Source: a bacterium
GTDB lineage: Bacteria > Bacillota > Bacilli > Lactobacillales > Streptococcaceae
DNA length: 64,000 nucleotides
Direction: 5' to 3'
Assembly (NCBI GenBank): GCA_905221455.1
Contig: CAJNDF010000004.1
Coordinates: forward strand, 1 to 64,000
Within the stretch, counting starts at the first letter, position 1, and every line of letters begins with the position of its first letter. The position numbers and the translations under genes were made by a program. The notes under the pieces are model-generated. The model was not told where the DNA came from. It made no database searches and saw nothing but the letters and a program-made list of their open reading frames with translations. Shown in pieces: positions 46,499-53,851 of the stretch.

Positions 46499-47269
46499 CT
46501 AAAAATATTGCTTCCGCTTGTTTGTCAAATCATTGAAAACCATCAAATGGTCTTTATCTACACCCTTCATCAGTCTTGACATAAAGGGTCTGCCATATCT
46601 TTTCTGAATGTCAGCAGAAATCAAATTCGTGGTAATAATTGTATTTGAACGCTTGTTCAGGATATTGTAGAGAATAGTAAATGACCACTCACTATCCTTC
46701 TCCATCCCTAAATCATCCAGAACCAAAAACTTAGCACTAGCAATTTTGTTGACCAGAAACTCTTCCTGACTAAAATCAGCTTTAATTTTCATCAGCAAAT
46801 CAGTCACGTTGATGAAAATAGCAATCTCTTTCGTGTACTCAGATAAAGCTTTGACCATAGCAAAGGCCAAATGGCTCTTGCCAGTTCCAGGTTCTCCTTG
46901 TAGCACAATGTTGTTCCTAGCTCCCTCAGACCACTCACGACAAATCCGCTTTGCAAAAGCTAGCTTTTCAGCTTCTTTTTCGGTTGGTGTCTCAAAATTG
47001 TCCAAAGTCGCATTTTTTAAAACCTCATCATAAAGAGAGAACTTTTCTAGATAGTACTTCCTTTCTCGCTCATTCTCAGCGTTAGCCAGTTCATTCACTC
47101 TTTCCTGATTTTCTTCATGGATCCGCTCAGATTCACACATGCGACATACAACACTATCAGTCCGCAATATCTTTATCAAAGGAATTTTGTGCTTTTCGCA
47201 AAGCTCTTTCTGTTGTTCTGTATTCCTGTGATAAGATAAGGCAATCTCCTCAAATACATTGTCTACCAT
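46499..47269 (-). CDS. DnaC-like helicase loader ATPase
   Basis: Start at ATG 47269 (MVDNVFEEIALSYHRN) with GGAGG upstream; 256 residues. N-terminal zinc-like part (CEKHKIPLIKILRTDSVVCRMCE), Walker A LQGEPGTGKSHLAFA, Walker B FLVLDDLG, sensor ITTN, Arg finger region RLMKG. It loads the host helicase onto the phage origin together with the replisome organizer. Confidence 0.92.
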   Translation of the reverse strand: MVDNVFEEIALSYHRNTEQQKELCEKHKIPLIKILRTDSVVCRMCESERIHEENQERVNELANAENERERKYYLEKFSLYDEVLKNATLDNFETPTEKEAEKLAFAKRICREWSEGARNNIVLQGEPGTGKSHLAFAMVKALSEYTKEIAIFINVTDLLMKIKADFSQEEFLVNKIASAKFLVLDDLGMEKDSEWSFTILYNILNKRSNTIITTNLISADIQKRYGRPFMSRLMKGVDKDHLMVFNDLTNKRKQYF

Positions 47270-47421
47270 GAAAGACGACCTCCACATTCCTGCCAGCTGG
47301 CCATTTCAGACAAGCAGGCAATCACTTGATGAATTGGCTGATTCGCTAAAAGAGTCTTCTTCTCGTAGCTTAACGGATAGTAGTCTATCTCGAATTGCTC
47401 AATCAGTTCTAATACCCCCAT
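47263..47421 (-). CDS. 52-residue protein nested between replisome organizer and DnaC-like gene
   Basis: ATG at 47421 inside the 3' end of the replisome organizer gene; TAG at 47263 overlaps the ATG of the loader gene. Product: MGVLELIEQFEIDYYPLSYEKKTLLANQPIHQVIACLSEMASWQ... The overlaps at both ends suggest that it is translated. Function unknown; it may act in replication. Confidence 0.65.
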   Translation of the reverse strand: MGVLELIEQFEIDYYPLSYEKKTLLANQPIHQVIACLSEMASWQECGGRLSW

Positions 47422-48203
47422 TCGTCCTTTGCCTCCTGTTCTGATATTTCATCATTTTGTTGTCTTGGCTGATTAAAGTTCTTGCCCTCTTTATATTTAC
47501 GGTCGTTCTCATCTACCTGTTCAATCGTTGTGAAACCTTTCTTTTTCCAATTTTCAAGAATGCCTCTCAGATACTTAAAACTAGGTTGATGAACCTCCGA
47601 AGTTATATCTACTGCACGTTTTAACATATCAAAACTCATTCCATCAATTCCTACATACTCAAGCAACTGTTGATGTTGTTTATCGTTAATTCGAATACCA
47701 CTATGTTTCAAATTTTCAGAGAGGCTGGAACTAATCATCACCTTATTATTTTTATCTTTCTCTATATCTATCTCTTTATCTATATCTATATCTCCGTTGC
47801 AAGTTGTTGCAATAGTGTTGCAATGCAACCCCTTTAACTCTCTATGTTTGCGACTTCTACGAGTACTCGCGGTTTCGCTCCCGACCATTTCGGGAACCTG
47901 CTCCAAAAAATAATCTCGGTCGGATTTTTTGGTTAGCAGACCTTTGCTTTCTAAGAAAATCAATGTAATTTTAATATCTTCAACATTTTCGTCAATGACA
48001 AGAGCAATTTCCTCAGCTAAATTATCAGCCAACCCATCGTAGTAAATATGCCCTCCATCTTCCAAGCTAATTAACATCATTTTGAGATAAATGATGGTAT
48101 GTGTATCTCCACCAGCAATCTTACGAAGTAGTTTCATCTCTTTTGACTTAAAGAAGTCCTGAGCAAGCTGGATCCAGAAATACCGCTTGTTTTTTAACGC
48201 CAT
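47409..48203 (-). CDS. Replisome organizer (phage replication initiation protein)
   Basis: Start ATG 48203 (MALKNKRYFWIQLAQDFFKSKEMKLLRKIAGGDTHTIIYLKMMLISLEDGG), a winged-helix N-terminal domain of the phage replisome organizer family. A Ser/Thr and Asp-rich linker (DIDIDKEIDIEKDKNNK) and a C-terminal DnaD-like helical domain (HQPSFKYLRGILENWKKKGF) follow. It should bind the origin and recruit the helicase loader encoded next. Confidence 0.9.
   Translation of the reverse strand: MALKNKRYFWIQLAQDFFKSKEMKLLRKIAGGDTHTIIYLKMMLISLEDGGHIYYDGLADNLAEEIALVIDENVEDIKITLIFLESKGLLTKKSDRDYFLEQVPEMVGSETASTRRSRKHRELKGLHCNTIATTCNGDIDIDKEIDIEKDKNNKVMISSSLSENLKHSGIRINDKQHQQLLEYVGIDGMSFDMLKRAVDITSEVHQPSFKYLRGILENWKKKGFTTIEQVDENDRKYKEGKNFNQPRQQNDEISEQEAKDEWGY
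47755..47802. repeat. GATATA repeats inside the replisome organizer gene, candidate replication origin
   Basis: On the minus strand GATATAGATATAGATAAAGAGATAGATATAGAG forms short direct repeats of about 6-12 bp in an AT-rich stretch that codes for the linker. Origins within the initiator gene are known in related lactococcal phages. Confidence 0.45.
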
Positions 48204-48493
48204 AATCGCACACCCCACTTCCTACGGTTAGCGCGGTACTTCATCCGCATATCCTCATAGATGTGCCTGCCTTCTAACTCTAGTTTTTCAAGCTTGAGAA
48301 GACGATTTTGAGAGACCACATCTTGATAGTCCTTAGCTAACCTTTCATAGTCAGTCAGGTATTCTTTGATTAGTGATATTTTCCTATTCTCGTTCTCTAA
48401 ATATATTTCAAAATCAGACTTCTCTTCATCAGACGATAACATTTCTTTATTCACTCTCTCATGCCACAACAGCCATTCAATCAATTCCTCCAT
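48194..48493 (-). CDS. Early phage protein with coiled coil
   Basis: 99 residues, charged and helical (MEELIEWLLWHERVNKEMLSSDEEKSDFEIYLENENRKISLIKEYLTDYERLAKDYQDVV). It overlaps the start of the replisome organizer gene. Unknown function. Confidence 0.7.
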   Translation of the reverse strand: MEELIEWLLWHERVNKEMLSSDEEKSDFEIYLENENRKISLIKEYLTDYERLAKDYQDVVSQNRLLKLEKLELEGRHIYEDMRMKYRANRRKWGVRLWR

Positions 48494-48505
48494 TTCCTGA
48501 CCTCC

Positions 48506-48841
48506 TTACTTCATGATGTGCATTTTAGGTTCTGGCAAAGCTAGAGGTTCAGGACGTAAGCCTAGATGTTCTGAACGCAAGCCTGCAGGCGGTTCGTTGT
48601 CGTAGGTGAAGCCTTTAAACTCTCTCTGAATATTCTTGCGAATTTCTTGCCATTTGTCCTCTCTACCACGTTCGTATGCATGGTTATAGCCTTGGATAAT
48701 CATAGACGCAAATTCTTGCTCTTCTCGTCTCTCTTTTTCCTTGCGTTTTTCTTGCAGTTTGATATGACGGCAAGCCCCTGCAAATCCAATCAGCAAGGCT
48801 CCAACGCCCATCAACTGGTCTAAAATCGGTGGTTCAAACAT
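48506..48841 (-). CDS. Early phage protein with one membrane segment
   Basis: 111 residues. N-terminal hydrophobic helix (LMGVGALLIGFAGACRHI) then a highly charged helix (KLQEKRKEKERREEQEFASMIIQGYNHAYERGREDKW) and a Pro-rich tail with RSEHLGLRPEPLALPEPK. Function unknown. Confidence 0.7.
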   Translation of the reverse strand: MFEPPILDQLMGVGALLIGFAGACRHIKLQEKRKEKERREEQEFASMIIQGYNHAYERGREDKWQEIRKNIQREFKGFTYDNEPPAGLRSEHLGLRPEPLALPEPKMHIMK

Positions 48842-48851
48842 TTTTATCTCC

Positions 48852-49142
48852 TTATGCTCTTAATTTTCGTACTTCTTTTTCTAATTCCAAAATCTCATAA
48901 ACATCATTGACATCATACATAATATCTTTCCCTTGCTTACGAAATCTTAAGCCTTTTCGTTCTAACTTCTTAACATAGGCATGATTAAAGCCGAACTTCT
49001 TCATCAAAGCTTGTTGATTGATTGGCATGCGATCGTTCTCTAACTGCTCCTTGACCTGCTTTTCAGCAAAGGCCAATAATTGATTCGTGAACAATTCGGC
49101 ACTTTCGCCGTCCAATCGTAATTGTAGCGTTATACCTTCCAT
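48852..49142 (-). CDS. DUF771-like DNA-binding protein
   Basis: 96 residues. Helical start, then INQQALMKKFGFNHAYVKKLERKGLRFRKQGKDIMYDVNDVYEILELEK, an excisionase-like winged helix as in DUF771 proteins of streptococcal phages. It could bind DNA as regulator or directionality factor; not demonstrated. Confidence 0.78.
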   Translation of the reverse strand: MEGITLQLRLDGESAELFTNQLLAFAEKQVKEQLENDRMPINQQALMKKFGFNHAYVKKLERKGLRFRKQGKDIMYDVNDVYEILELEKEVRKLRA

Positions 49143-49155
49143 TTTTTACATCCTC

Positions 49156-49171
49156 TCAACTATGCGGGCAA
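49156..49171 (+). repeat. 16-bp motif, copy 2, at the -35 position of unit B
   Basis: TCAACTATGCGGGCAA, identical to copies 1 and 3. It ends 12 bp before the TATAAT of the tiny plus-strand unit B, thus in place of the -35. Confidence 0.85.
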
Positions 49172-49183
49172 GCATTTTTGTGA

Positions 49184-49239
49184 TATAATGGTTTTAATAA
49201 TTTAAGTGTGCGCCTGATTTCCGTCAGGTGCTTTTTTAT
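49184..49239 (+). ncRNA. Tiny plus-strand transcription unit B (promoter plus terminator)
   Basis: TGTGATATAAT (TATAAT at 49184-49189) is followed by TTTAAT and then a GC-CCTGA...TCAGG-GC hairpin with TTTTTT ending near 49238. The expected transcript is about 45 nt. The start region resembles unit A at 41782. Confidence 0.5.
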
Positions 49240-49407
49240 CTATGAAACAAGCCACTTCAAGATATCGCCCCACGTTATTGTGTCAACATTTAATAATTGC
49301 GGATTCATATTATTAGTATCTAGGTTTAATCTTTTTACTAACTCAGGGTCTGCCTTCACAAAGGTGGACTCTTTTTCTCCTCTATACGGATATCGTCTTG
49401 GTCTCAT
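49240..49407 (-). CDS. 55-residue phage microprotein starting MRPRRYPYRG
   Basis: ATG at 49407 with AGAGGAAAG upstream; stop TAG at 49240-49242. Product: MRPRRYPYRGEKESTFVKAD..., ending DTITWGDILKWLVS. Its start resembles the 43-residue product at 44239-44370. The plus-strand frame over the same bases lacks support. Confidence 0.68.
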   Translation of the reverse strand: MRPRRYPYRGEKESTFVKADPELVKRLNLDTNNMNPQLLNVDTITWGDILKWLVS

Positions 49408-49446
49408 TCTTTCCTCTTTTTTCTGGAACTCGTTGTGTCGGTACGT

Positions 49447-49677
49447 TTACTCCAAAGCCTTCTTTAAAATCATTGCGTAAATCTTACGCTGTTTTTCAAG
49501 GACATCTGGATTTTCATTTAAAAATCTAGCAATTGTCAAAACTCTGTTAAAGTTCAAAACAAATTTTATTTTTTGGTCTTTGGTATATCCTTCCACCATC
49601 GGACCGAATGAGTTGTCTATACTAGCTAGTATCTCTTCATTCAAAACGACCTTTGCAGATAATAAATCGACTCTCAT
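49447..49677 (-). CDS. Small early phage protein, unknown
   Basis: 76 residues, mostly helical (MRVDLLSAKVVLNEEILASIDNSFGPMVEGYTKDQKIKFVLNFNRVLTIARFLNENPDVLEKQRKI). It is the second gene after the antirepressor. No family recognised. Confidence 0.68.
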   Translation of the reverse strand: MRVDLLSAKVVLNEEILASIDNSFGPMVEGYTKDQKIKFVLNFNRVLTIARFLNENPDVLEKQRKIYAMILKKALE

Positions 49678-49688
49678 TTTTTCCCTTC

Positions 49689-50402
49689 CTACCCTTCGTC
49701 AAATGAGTTCAATTTCATGATTTTCATCTTAGTGTTGGTGCTTGGCTCCCAAGTCATCCAATAGGCCAGAGCTGCTTCTGCAAACTTCTTCGGTAGCAAG
49801 TCATAGCGACTAATGTTGAAGTGGTCTTTAAAGTCAATCTCAGCTTGTCTAAATACTGACTGAGCAAAAATCTTATCCGCATAAGCTGGACTATCAATGC
49901 CACCTAAGCAAGCTACTACCCGAGCCTTTCGCTTCTTCAGTAGCGACTGAGCATAGCTTGGATGAATCGGTTGCTCACTCTTGAGGTAGTCAATATCTTC
50001 CAGCATGGTAGCCTGTTGCTCACGCAATTTCTTTTGGCCAGTAAATAGAGCGATAAAGGCATCCTCATCCAAGTCCTCACGAATAAATCCGCCTTGTTTT
50101 CGAATAGATGGCAAGACCTCTGATGTCACCCAACGCTTGAACTCTTTCGCTTGAGGTAATTTACTGGATAAGATAAGAGAGTAGAGACCAGATTCATTGA
50201 TGATAATGGTATTTTGTGTTCGTCCTAGATTGTCGGTGAGTCCGTATTTCACGGAGTCATCTTCATCAACGTGCCGAGAAATTGCGTCCAGTGGTTTAGC
50301 ATATCCTAGGATATCCGCTACATCCTTCCCGACAAACCAAGGCTCATCATCAATTGTCAAAGTACGGACTTCCTGTCCGTGAAAATTAAAAATTTCGTTC
50401 AT
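49689..50402 (-). CDS. Phage antirepressor (BRO-N plus ORF6C-like C-terminal domain)
   Basis: Start ATG 50402 (MNEIFNFHGQEVRTLTIDDEPWFVGKDVADILGYAKPLDAISRHV) with GAAAGGA upstream; 237 residues. BRO-N domain to about residue 110 (NESGLYSLILSSKLPQAKEFKRWVTSEVLPSIRKQGG), then a helical C-terminal domain (PSYAQSLLKKRKARVVACLGG). Such proteins counteract the CI repressor during induction. A CI-type operator lies 25 bp before the start, so the gene may be repressed in the lysogen. Confidence 0.9.
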   Translation of the reverse strand: MNEIFNFHGQEVRTLTIDDEPWFVGKDVADILGYAKPLDAISRHVDEDDSVKYGLTDNLGRTQNTIIINESGLYSLILSSKLPQAKEFKRWVTSEVLPSIRKQGGFIREDLDEDAFIALFTGQKKLREQQATMLEDIDYLKSEQPIHPSYAQSLLKKRKARVVACLGGIDSPAYADKIFAQSVFRQAEIDFKDHFNISRYDLLPKKFAEAALAYWMTWEPSTNTKMKIMKLNSFDEG

Positions 50403-50426
50403 AGTATTCCTTTCTAGTTTTATTAA

Positions 50427-50443
50427 GTTCAAGTTTCTTGAAC
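50427..50443. promoter_or_regulatory. Operator O4 in front of the antirepressor gene
   Basis: GTTCAAGTTTCTTGAAC: perfect 6-bp arms with a 5-bp centre, same form as O1 at the lysogeny switch. It overlaps the end of the cro-like gene. Confidence 0.7.
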
Positions 50444-50653
50444 TTCAAGTTTAAAAAAATAATCTCCTATTTGGTTATCTGGAATAAGTAACAGATTGCA
50501 AGCTGTTGTAATTTCGTTGTTCTTCCAATAACGCTGATTATTTAATTTAAGTGAAATACTTCGTTCTGAAAGTTTCATAGCTTTAGCGAATTTTTTCCGG
50601 CTATTAAAAATTTCAGTAATTCTTCCGTTCAATTTTGAATAATCAAATTTCAT
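50429..50653 (-). CDS. Cro-like regulator (DUF739 type)
   Basis: 74 residues (MKFDYSKLNGRITEIFNSRKKFAKAMKLSERSISLKLNNQRYWKNNEITTACNLLLIPDNQIGDYFFKLEVQET) with the DUF739/Cro helix-turn-helix pattern. It is the first gene of the leftward early operon, divergent from cI. Expected role: lytic-direction repressor at the same operators. Confidence 0.85.
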   Translation of the reverse strand: MKFDYSKLNGRITEIFNSRKKFAKAMKLSERSISLKLNNQRYWKNNEITTACNLLLIPDNQIGDYFFKLEVQET

Positions 50654-50674
50654 TTATTCTCCTTTCCACTTTTT

Positions 50675-50801
50675 GTTCAAATTGTTTGAACTTTTGTGAT
50701 TATAATTCTACTCCTTATTTTTTGGCTTGTCAATACCTAAGTTCATTTTTTTTGAACTTTTTGCTTTTTCTCTTGAACTTTTGTTCAAATAGATATATAA
50801 T
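50675..50801. promoter_or_regulatory. Lysogeny switch: divergent promoters with operators O1, O2, O3
   Basis: Three palindromes are present: O1 GTTCAA-N5-TTGAAC (50675-50691), O2 GTTCA-N7-TGAAC (50741-50757) and O3 TTGAAC-TTTT-GTTCAA (50773-50788). The rightward cI promoter is TTGAAC (50773-50778), 17 bp, TATAAT (50796-50801), with its -35 inside O3. The leftward early promoter is TTGACA (50728-50733) and TAGAAT (50705-50710) at 17 bp, placed between O1 and O2. Confidence 0.85.
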
Positions 50802-50826
50802 TACTATTGAGAACGGAGTGTTAAAT

Positions 50827-51609
50827 ATGAAAACTACAACATCTTTACGACTAAAACAAATTCTGTCCGAAAGAAATCTTAGACAAGTAGATATCTTGAA
50901 TAGTTCTTTACCACTTCAAAAGGAACTTGGTATCAAAATGGGTAAGAGTGCTTTGTCACAATATGTTTCAGGAAAGTCTTCTCCTGATCAAGACAAACTT
51001 GTTTTATTATCTAAAACATTGGGGGTCTCCGAAGCCTGGTTAATGGGATATAATGTTCCTATGTCAGACGATACTCCTGTCCAAGAACTAAAAATCCCTA
51101 CATCTCCTCTTGTTAAGAAAATAACTGAGAAAGCTGTCAAGCTAACTGCACCTAGAAAACAAAAGGTTTTGGATTTTACAGAAAACCAATTGCGTGAGCA
51201 GTCCAATAAAGTTATTTCGTTAGAGGAAAATTTATTTGAATTTAAAGTATATGAAAAGCTATCAGCTGGTACTGGATTTTCATACTTCAACGATGGGAAC
51301 TATGACACTGTTTTTTACGACAAAGACCTAGACCACGATTTTGCTTCTTGGGTTTTCGGAGATTCCATGGAACCTAAGTACATGAATGGAGAGGTCGTTC
51401 TTATCAAAGAAACAGGATTTGACTATGACGGCGCTGTCTATGCGGTTGACTGGGATGGCCAAACTTATATCAAGAAAGTCTATAAAGAAAAAGACGGTCT
51501 TAGACTCGTCTCTATCAATAACAAATATAAAGATAAATTCGCACCATTTGAAGAAGATCCTAGAATCATTGGAAAAATAGTCGGAAACTTCATGCCAATT
51601 GAAAATTAA
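50827..51609 (+). CDS. CI-type repressor with S24 peptidase domain
   Basis: The start at 50827 (MKTTTSLRLKQILSERNLRQVDILN) fits the cI promoter; an upstream in-frame ATG at 50635 would lie within the operators. 260 residues: N-terminal HTH (KSALSQYVSGKSSPDQDKLVLLSKTLGVSEAWLMGY), linker, and C-terminal LexA-like domain with Ser in FGDSMEPKYMNGE and Lys in the AVDWDGQTYIKKVY region. RecA-stimulated self-cleavage is expected for this type. Confidence 0.9.
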   Translation: MKTTTSLRLKQILSERNLRQVDILNSSLPLQKELGIKMGKSALSQYVSGKSSPDQDKLVLLSKTLGVSEAWLMGYNVPMSDDTPVQELKIPTSPLVKKITEKAVKLTAPRKQKVLDFTENQLREQSNKVISLEENLFEFKVYEKLSAGTGFSYFNDGNYDTVFYDKDLDHDFASWVFGDSMEPKYMNGEVVLIKETGFDYDGAVYAVDWDGQTYIKKVYKEKDGLRLVSINNKYKDKFAPFEEDPRIIGKIVGNFMPIEN

Positions 51610-51621
51610 AAGGAGAAACTT

Positions 51622-52536
51622 ATGAAAATAGGAATGAGAAAACCAAGTTTAACTAGAAGTTTAAAAGCTAGAACCACTAGTAAGTGGAAAAGACAGGCTA
51701 AAAAAGCTATTATCCCTGGCTATGGTAAGAAAGGGATGGGGTGGGTTAAAAATCCAAAGAAAGCCATGTATAACAAGGTCTACCACAAGACAACATTTGG
51801 ACTATCTGATTTGTTTAAGTCGTCTAAAAAGAAAAAGAGAAAAGTAGTCACCAACAAACAGCAATCTATTCTTGCCTCTAACGGCAAAAAGCAACACACT
51901 CCCAAAGAACATAAAGAAGCTGGACTTGTCTTTATGGTTTTAGGTGCTATTTTCCTATTTTTATTCCCTCCTCTCGGATTGTTCTTGTTTATTACTGGTT
52001 TTATAACTTACATTATTGGTCGTTTAACTGCAAAGCGAGAGAAAAAGAAGAAAGTTGAAAATTACAGTCCACAGATTGATACAATTGTTTTCCAAGATGA
52101 ATTCTTATTAATGGGAACAAATTATCATCAAGAAGAAGCTGAGATTGCAGCTGATTTTCTTTCCAATGGTGTCCATTATTTTGGGAAAGATAATAAGAGT
52201 TTGAAATCTTATATGCTTGAAACATATAAACCTGTTTACAAATACAATAAATTGAAAACAGTAGACGTTCAACTATTACCAGAACCTTCAAATCCGCATG
52301 ATAAAAATGCTGTCAAAGTTTTAGTGAATAATATCTTTGTTGGATACTTACCAGCTGTGATCGCATCACAAATTTCATCATACATAGCTAATCCAAATTA
52401 CCGATACGATGCAATCCTTACTGGTCGAGGTGGACCATATAAAACCCTAAATATTGAAACCGAGAGAGTCGTTTCTCGTAAAAGTGACTTAACTTACTAT
52501 TTAGATTTAACAGTATGGCGTCTCGCTAAAAAATAA
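51622..52536 (+). CDS. Lysogenic-module membrane protein with HIRAN-like C-terminal domain
   Basis: 304 residues, co-directional with cI, 12 bp after it, AAAGGAG upstream. Very basic N-terminus (RKPSLTRSLKARTTSKWKRQAKKAIIPGYGKKGMGWVKNPKKAMYNKVYHKTTFG), two hydrophobic helices (about 96-130), then a C-terminal HIRAN-like segment (LPEPSNPHDKNAVKVLVNNIFVGYLP). Expressed in the lysogen by position. Similar genes between cI and int often alter the host or exclude other phages; no direct evidence here. Confidence 0.75.
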   Translation: MKIGMRKPSLTRSLKARTTSKWKRQAKKAIIPGYGKKGMGWVKNPKKAMYNKVYHKTTFGLSDLFKSSKKKKRKVVTNKQQSILASNGKKQHTPKEHKEAGLVFMVLGAIFLFLFPPLGLFLFITGFITYIIGRLTAKREKKKKVENYSPQIDTIVFQDEFLLMGTNYHQEEAEIAADFLSNGVHYFGKDNKSLKSYMLETYKPVYKYNKLKTVDVQLLPEPSNPHDKNAVKVLVNNIFVGYLPAVIASQISSYIANPNYRYDAILTGRGGPYKTLNIETERVVSRKSDLTYYLDLTVWRLAKK

Positions 52537-52548
52537 AAAAAGCCCCAC

Positions 52549-52582
52549 ACTCTCCGACGGCAATCTTTGAGTGTGAGGTTTC
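52549..52582. terminator. Hairpin between the HIRAN-like gene and int
   Basis: CCACACTC (from 52551) pairs with GAGTGTG-GG (to 52581) around a long loop. The A-rich side at 52536-52546 would give a good T run for minus-strand transcripts; on the plus side the T run is short. Confidence 0.5.
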
Positions 52583-52657
52583 AACCTTCCATATAGCAAG
52601 CAATGGAAAATATGATAAAAAAATACAACTATAGTTTATCATAAGTTCTACACCTTT

Positions 52658-52673
52658 TCAACTATGCGGGCAA
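52658..52673 (+). repeat. 16-bp motif, copy 3, directly before int
   Basis: TCAACTATGCGGGCAA, 24 bp before the int ATG and just upstream of its RBS GAAAGGA. Confidence 0.85.
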
Positions 52674-52697
52674 GCAATCGAAAAGAAAGGACTTTTT

Positions 52698-53843
52698 ATG
52701 ATAAAAAAATACGTTACTAAAAAAGGAGAGACTAGATACCTCTTTCAAACATACCTTGGCATAGACCCTGCTACTGGAAAAGAAAAACGCACAACAAGAC
52801 GTGGTTTTAAAACCATTAGAGAGGCAAAGGCTGCCGAACGTGATCTTCTCTTAGATGTTGAAGAGAATGGTTTTTCAAGTCATGCAGATTTCCAGAATCC
52901 TACGTTTGCTGAAGTCGCTGAATTATGGCTTGATAGCTATAAAAACACTGTGAAACCAACAACCTATCAGAATGTCAAGGATAAGCTTGATGTTATGATT
53001 GACTTGTATTTTACAGATATGAAAATCCAGCAGATCAGTGTCGCTTATTGTCAGAAGGTTGCTATAAAGTTAAGTAATCGCTATATCCTCTATGCCAACT
53101 ACTACTCTGTCATTAGCCGTATTTTCAAGTATGCTACTTCTATTGACATCATTAAGTCAAATCCCTTAGATAAGATTATCAAGCCTAAAAATAGGCCCTT
53201 AAAGACCAAAGAGAATTACTATACCAAACAGGAGTTATCAGATTTTCTTAAAGTTTGCAAAGAAGATTGTACCCCTGTAGACTACACCTTTTTCCACCTA
53301 CTCGCTTTTTCTGGATTAAGAAGCGGAGAAGCTATCGGACTAATGTGGTCAGATGTCGACTTTGAAAATAAACGGTTAAGCATTTCTCGAACGGCTGTCG
53401 TGGTTGGAAAAAAACAGACTGTCCAGGATCCTAAAACAAAAAGGAGTAAGAGGGTTATCACTTTGGATGATGAAACTCTGAATGTTTTAAAACTCTGGAA
53501 ACGTCAGCAAATAAAAGAATATTTCCAAGTTGGTAAAGCATACCAACACGATTCAAATTATATCTTTACAAATAATAGAGGGGAATGGCTTTCAACTGCA
53601 GCAATGAAAGTAAAGCTTCAAAGATTCTTTTGTAAACACAATAAGCTAAAAAAAATTACGCCCCACGGCTTTAGGCACACACACGCTTCTCTCCTCTTTG
53701 AAGCTGGTGTCACAGCTAAGATTGTCTCAGATAGACTGGGGCATAATAATGTTCAAACTACCCTTGATATGTATACCCACATCAACGATAATCAACGTGT
53801 TGAAGTCGTTGACCAGCTCATGGATTTCATCCGCTCAAGCTAA
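52698..53843 (+). CDS. int: Phage integrase, tyrosine recombinase
   Basis: 381 residues. N-terminal arm-binding domain (RYLFQTYLGIDPATGKEKRTTRRGFKTIREAKAAERDL), core-binding SAM-like domain (FAEVAELWLDSYKNTVKPTTYQNVKDKLDVMID) and catalytic domain. Active-site residues are Arg in FSGLRSGEA, His-Arg in HGFRHTHAS, His in LGHNN and Tyr in LDMYTHI. It inserts and, with an excisionase, removes the prophage. It is the last gene at the right end, 8 bp before the candidate attR. Confidence 0.95.
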   Translation: MIKKYVTKKGETRYLFQTYLGIDPATGKEKRTTRRGFKTIREAKAAERDLLLDVEENGFSSHADFQNPTFAEVAELWLDSYKNTVKPTTYQNVKDKLDVMIDLYFTDMKIQQISVAYCQKVAIKLSNRYILYANYYSVISRIFKYATSIDIIKSNPLDKIIKPKNRPLKTKENYYTKQELSDFLKVCKEDCTPVDYTFFHLLAFSGLRSGEAIGLMWSDVDFENKRLSISRTAVVVGKKQTVQDPKTKRSKRVITLDDETLNVLKLWKRQQIKEYFQVGKAYQHDSNYIFTNNRGEWLSTAAMKVKLQRFFCKHNKLKKITPHGFRHTHASLLFEAGVTAKIVSDRLGHNNVQTTLDMYTHINDNQRVEVVDQLMDFIRSS

Positions 53844-53851
53844 AAATCGTG

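Noticed and set aside
47755..47802. CRISPR-like array
   Set aside because: The GATATA repeats are too short and contiguous, without spacers, and no cas genes occur anywhere in the window.
49208..49480. 90-residue plus-strand frame at unit B
   Set aside because: Its start is within the terminator hairpin and it has no RBS; the minus-strand microprotein frame with an RBS is the better reading.
50635..50826. Longer CI repressor starting at 50635
   Set aside because: It would translate through the operators and upstream of the cI promoter; ATG 50827 fits promoter and family length.
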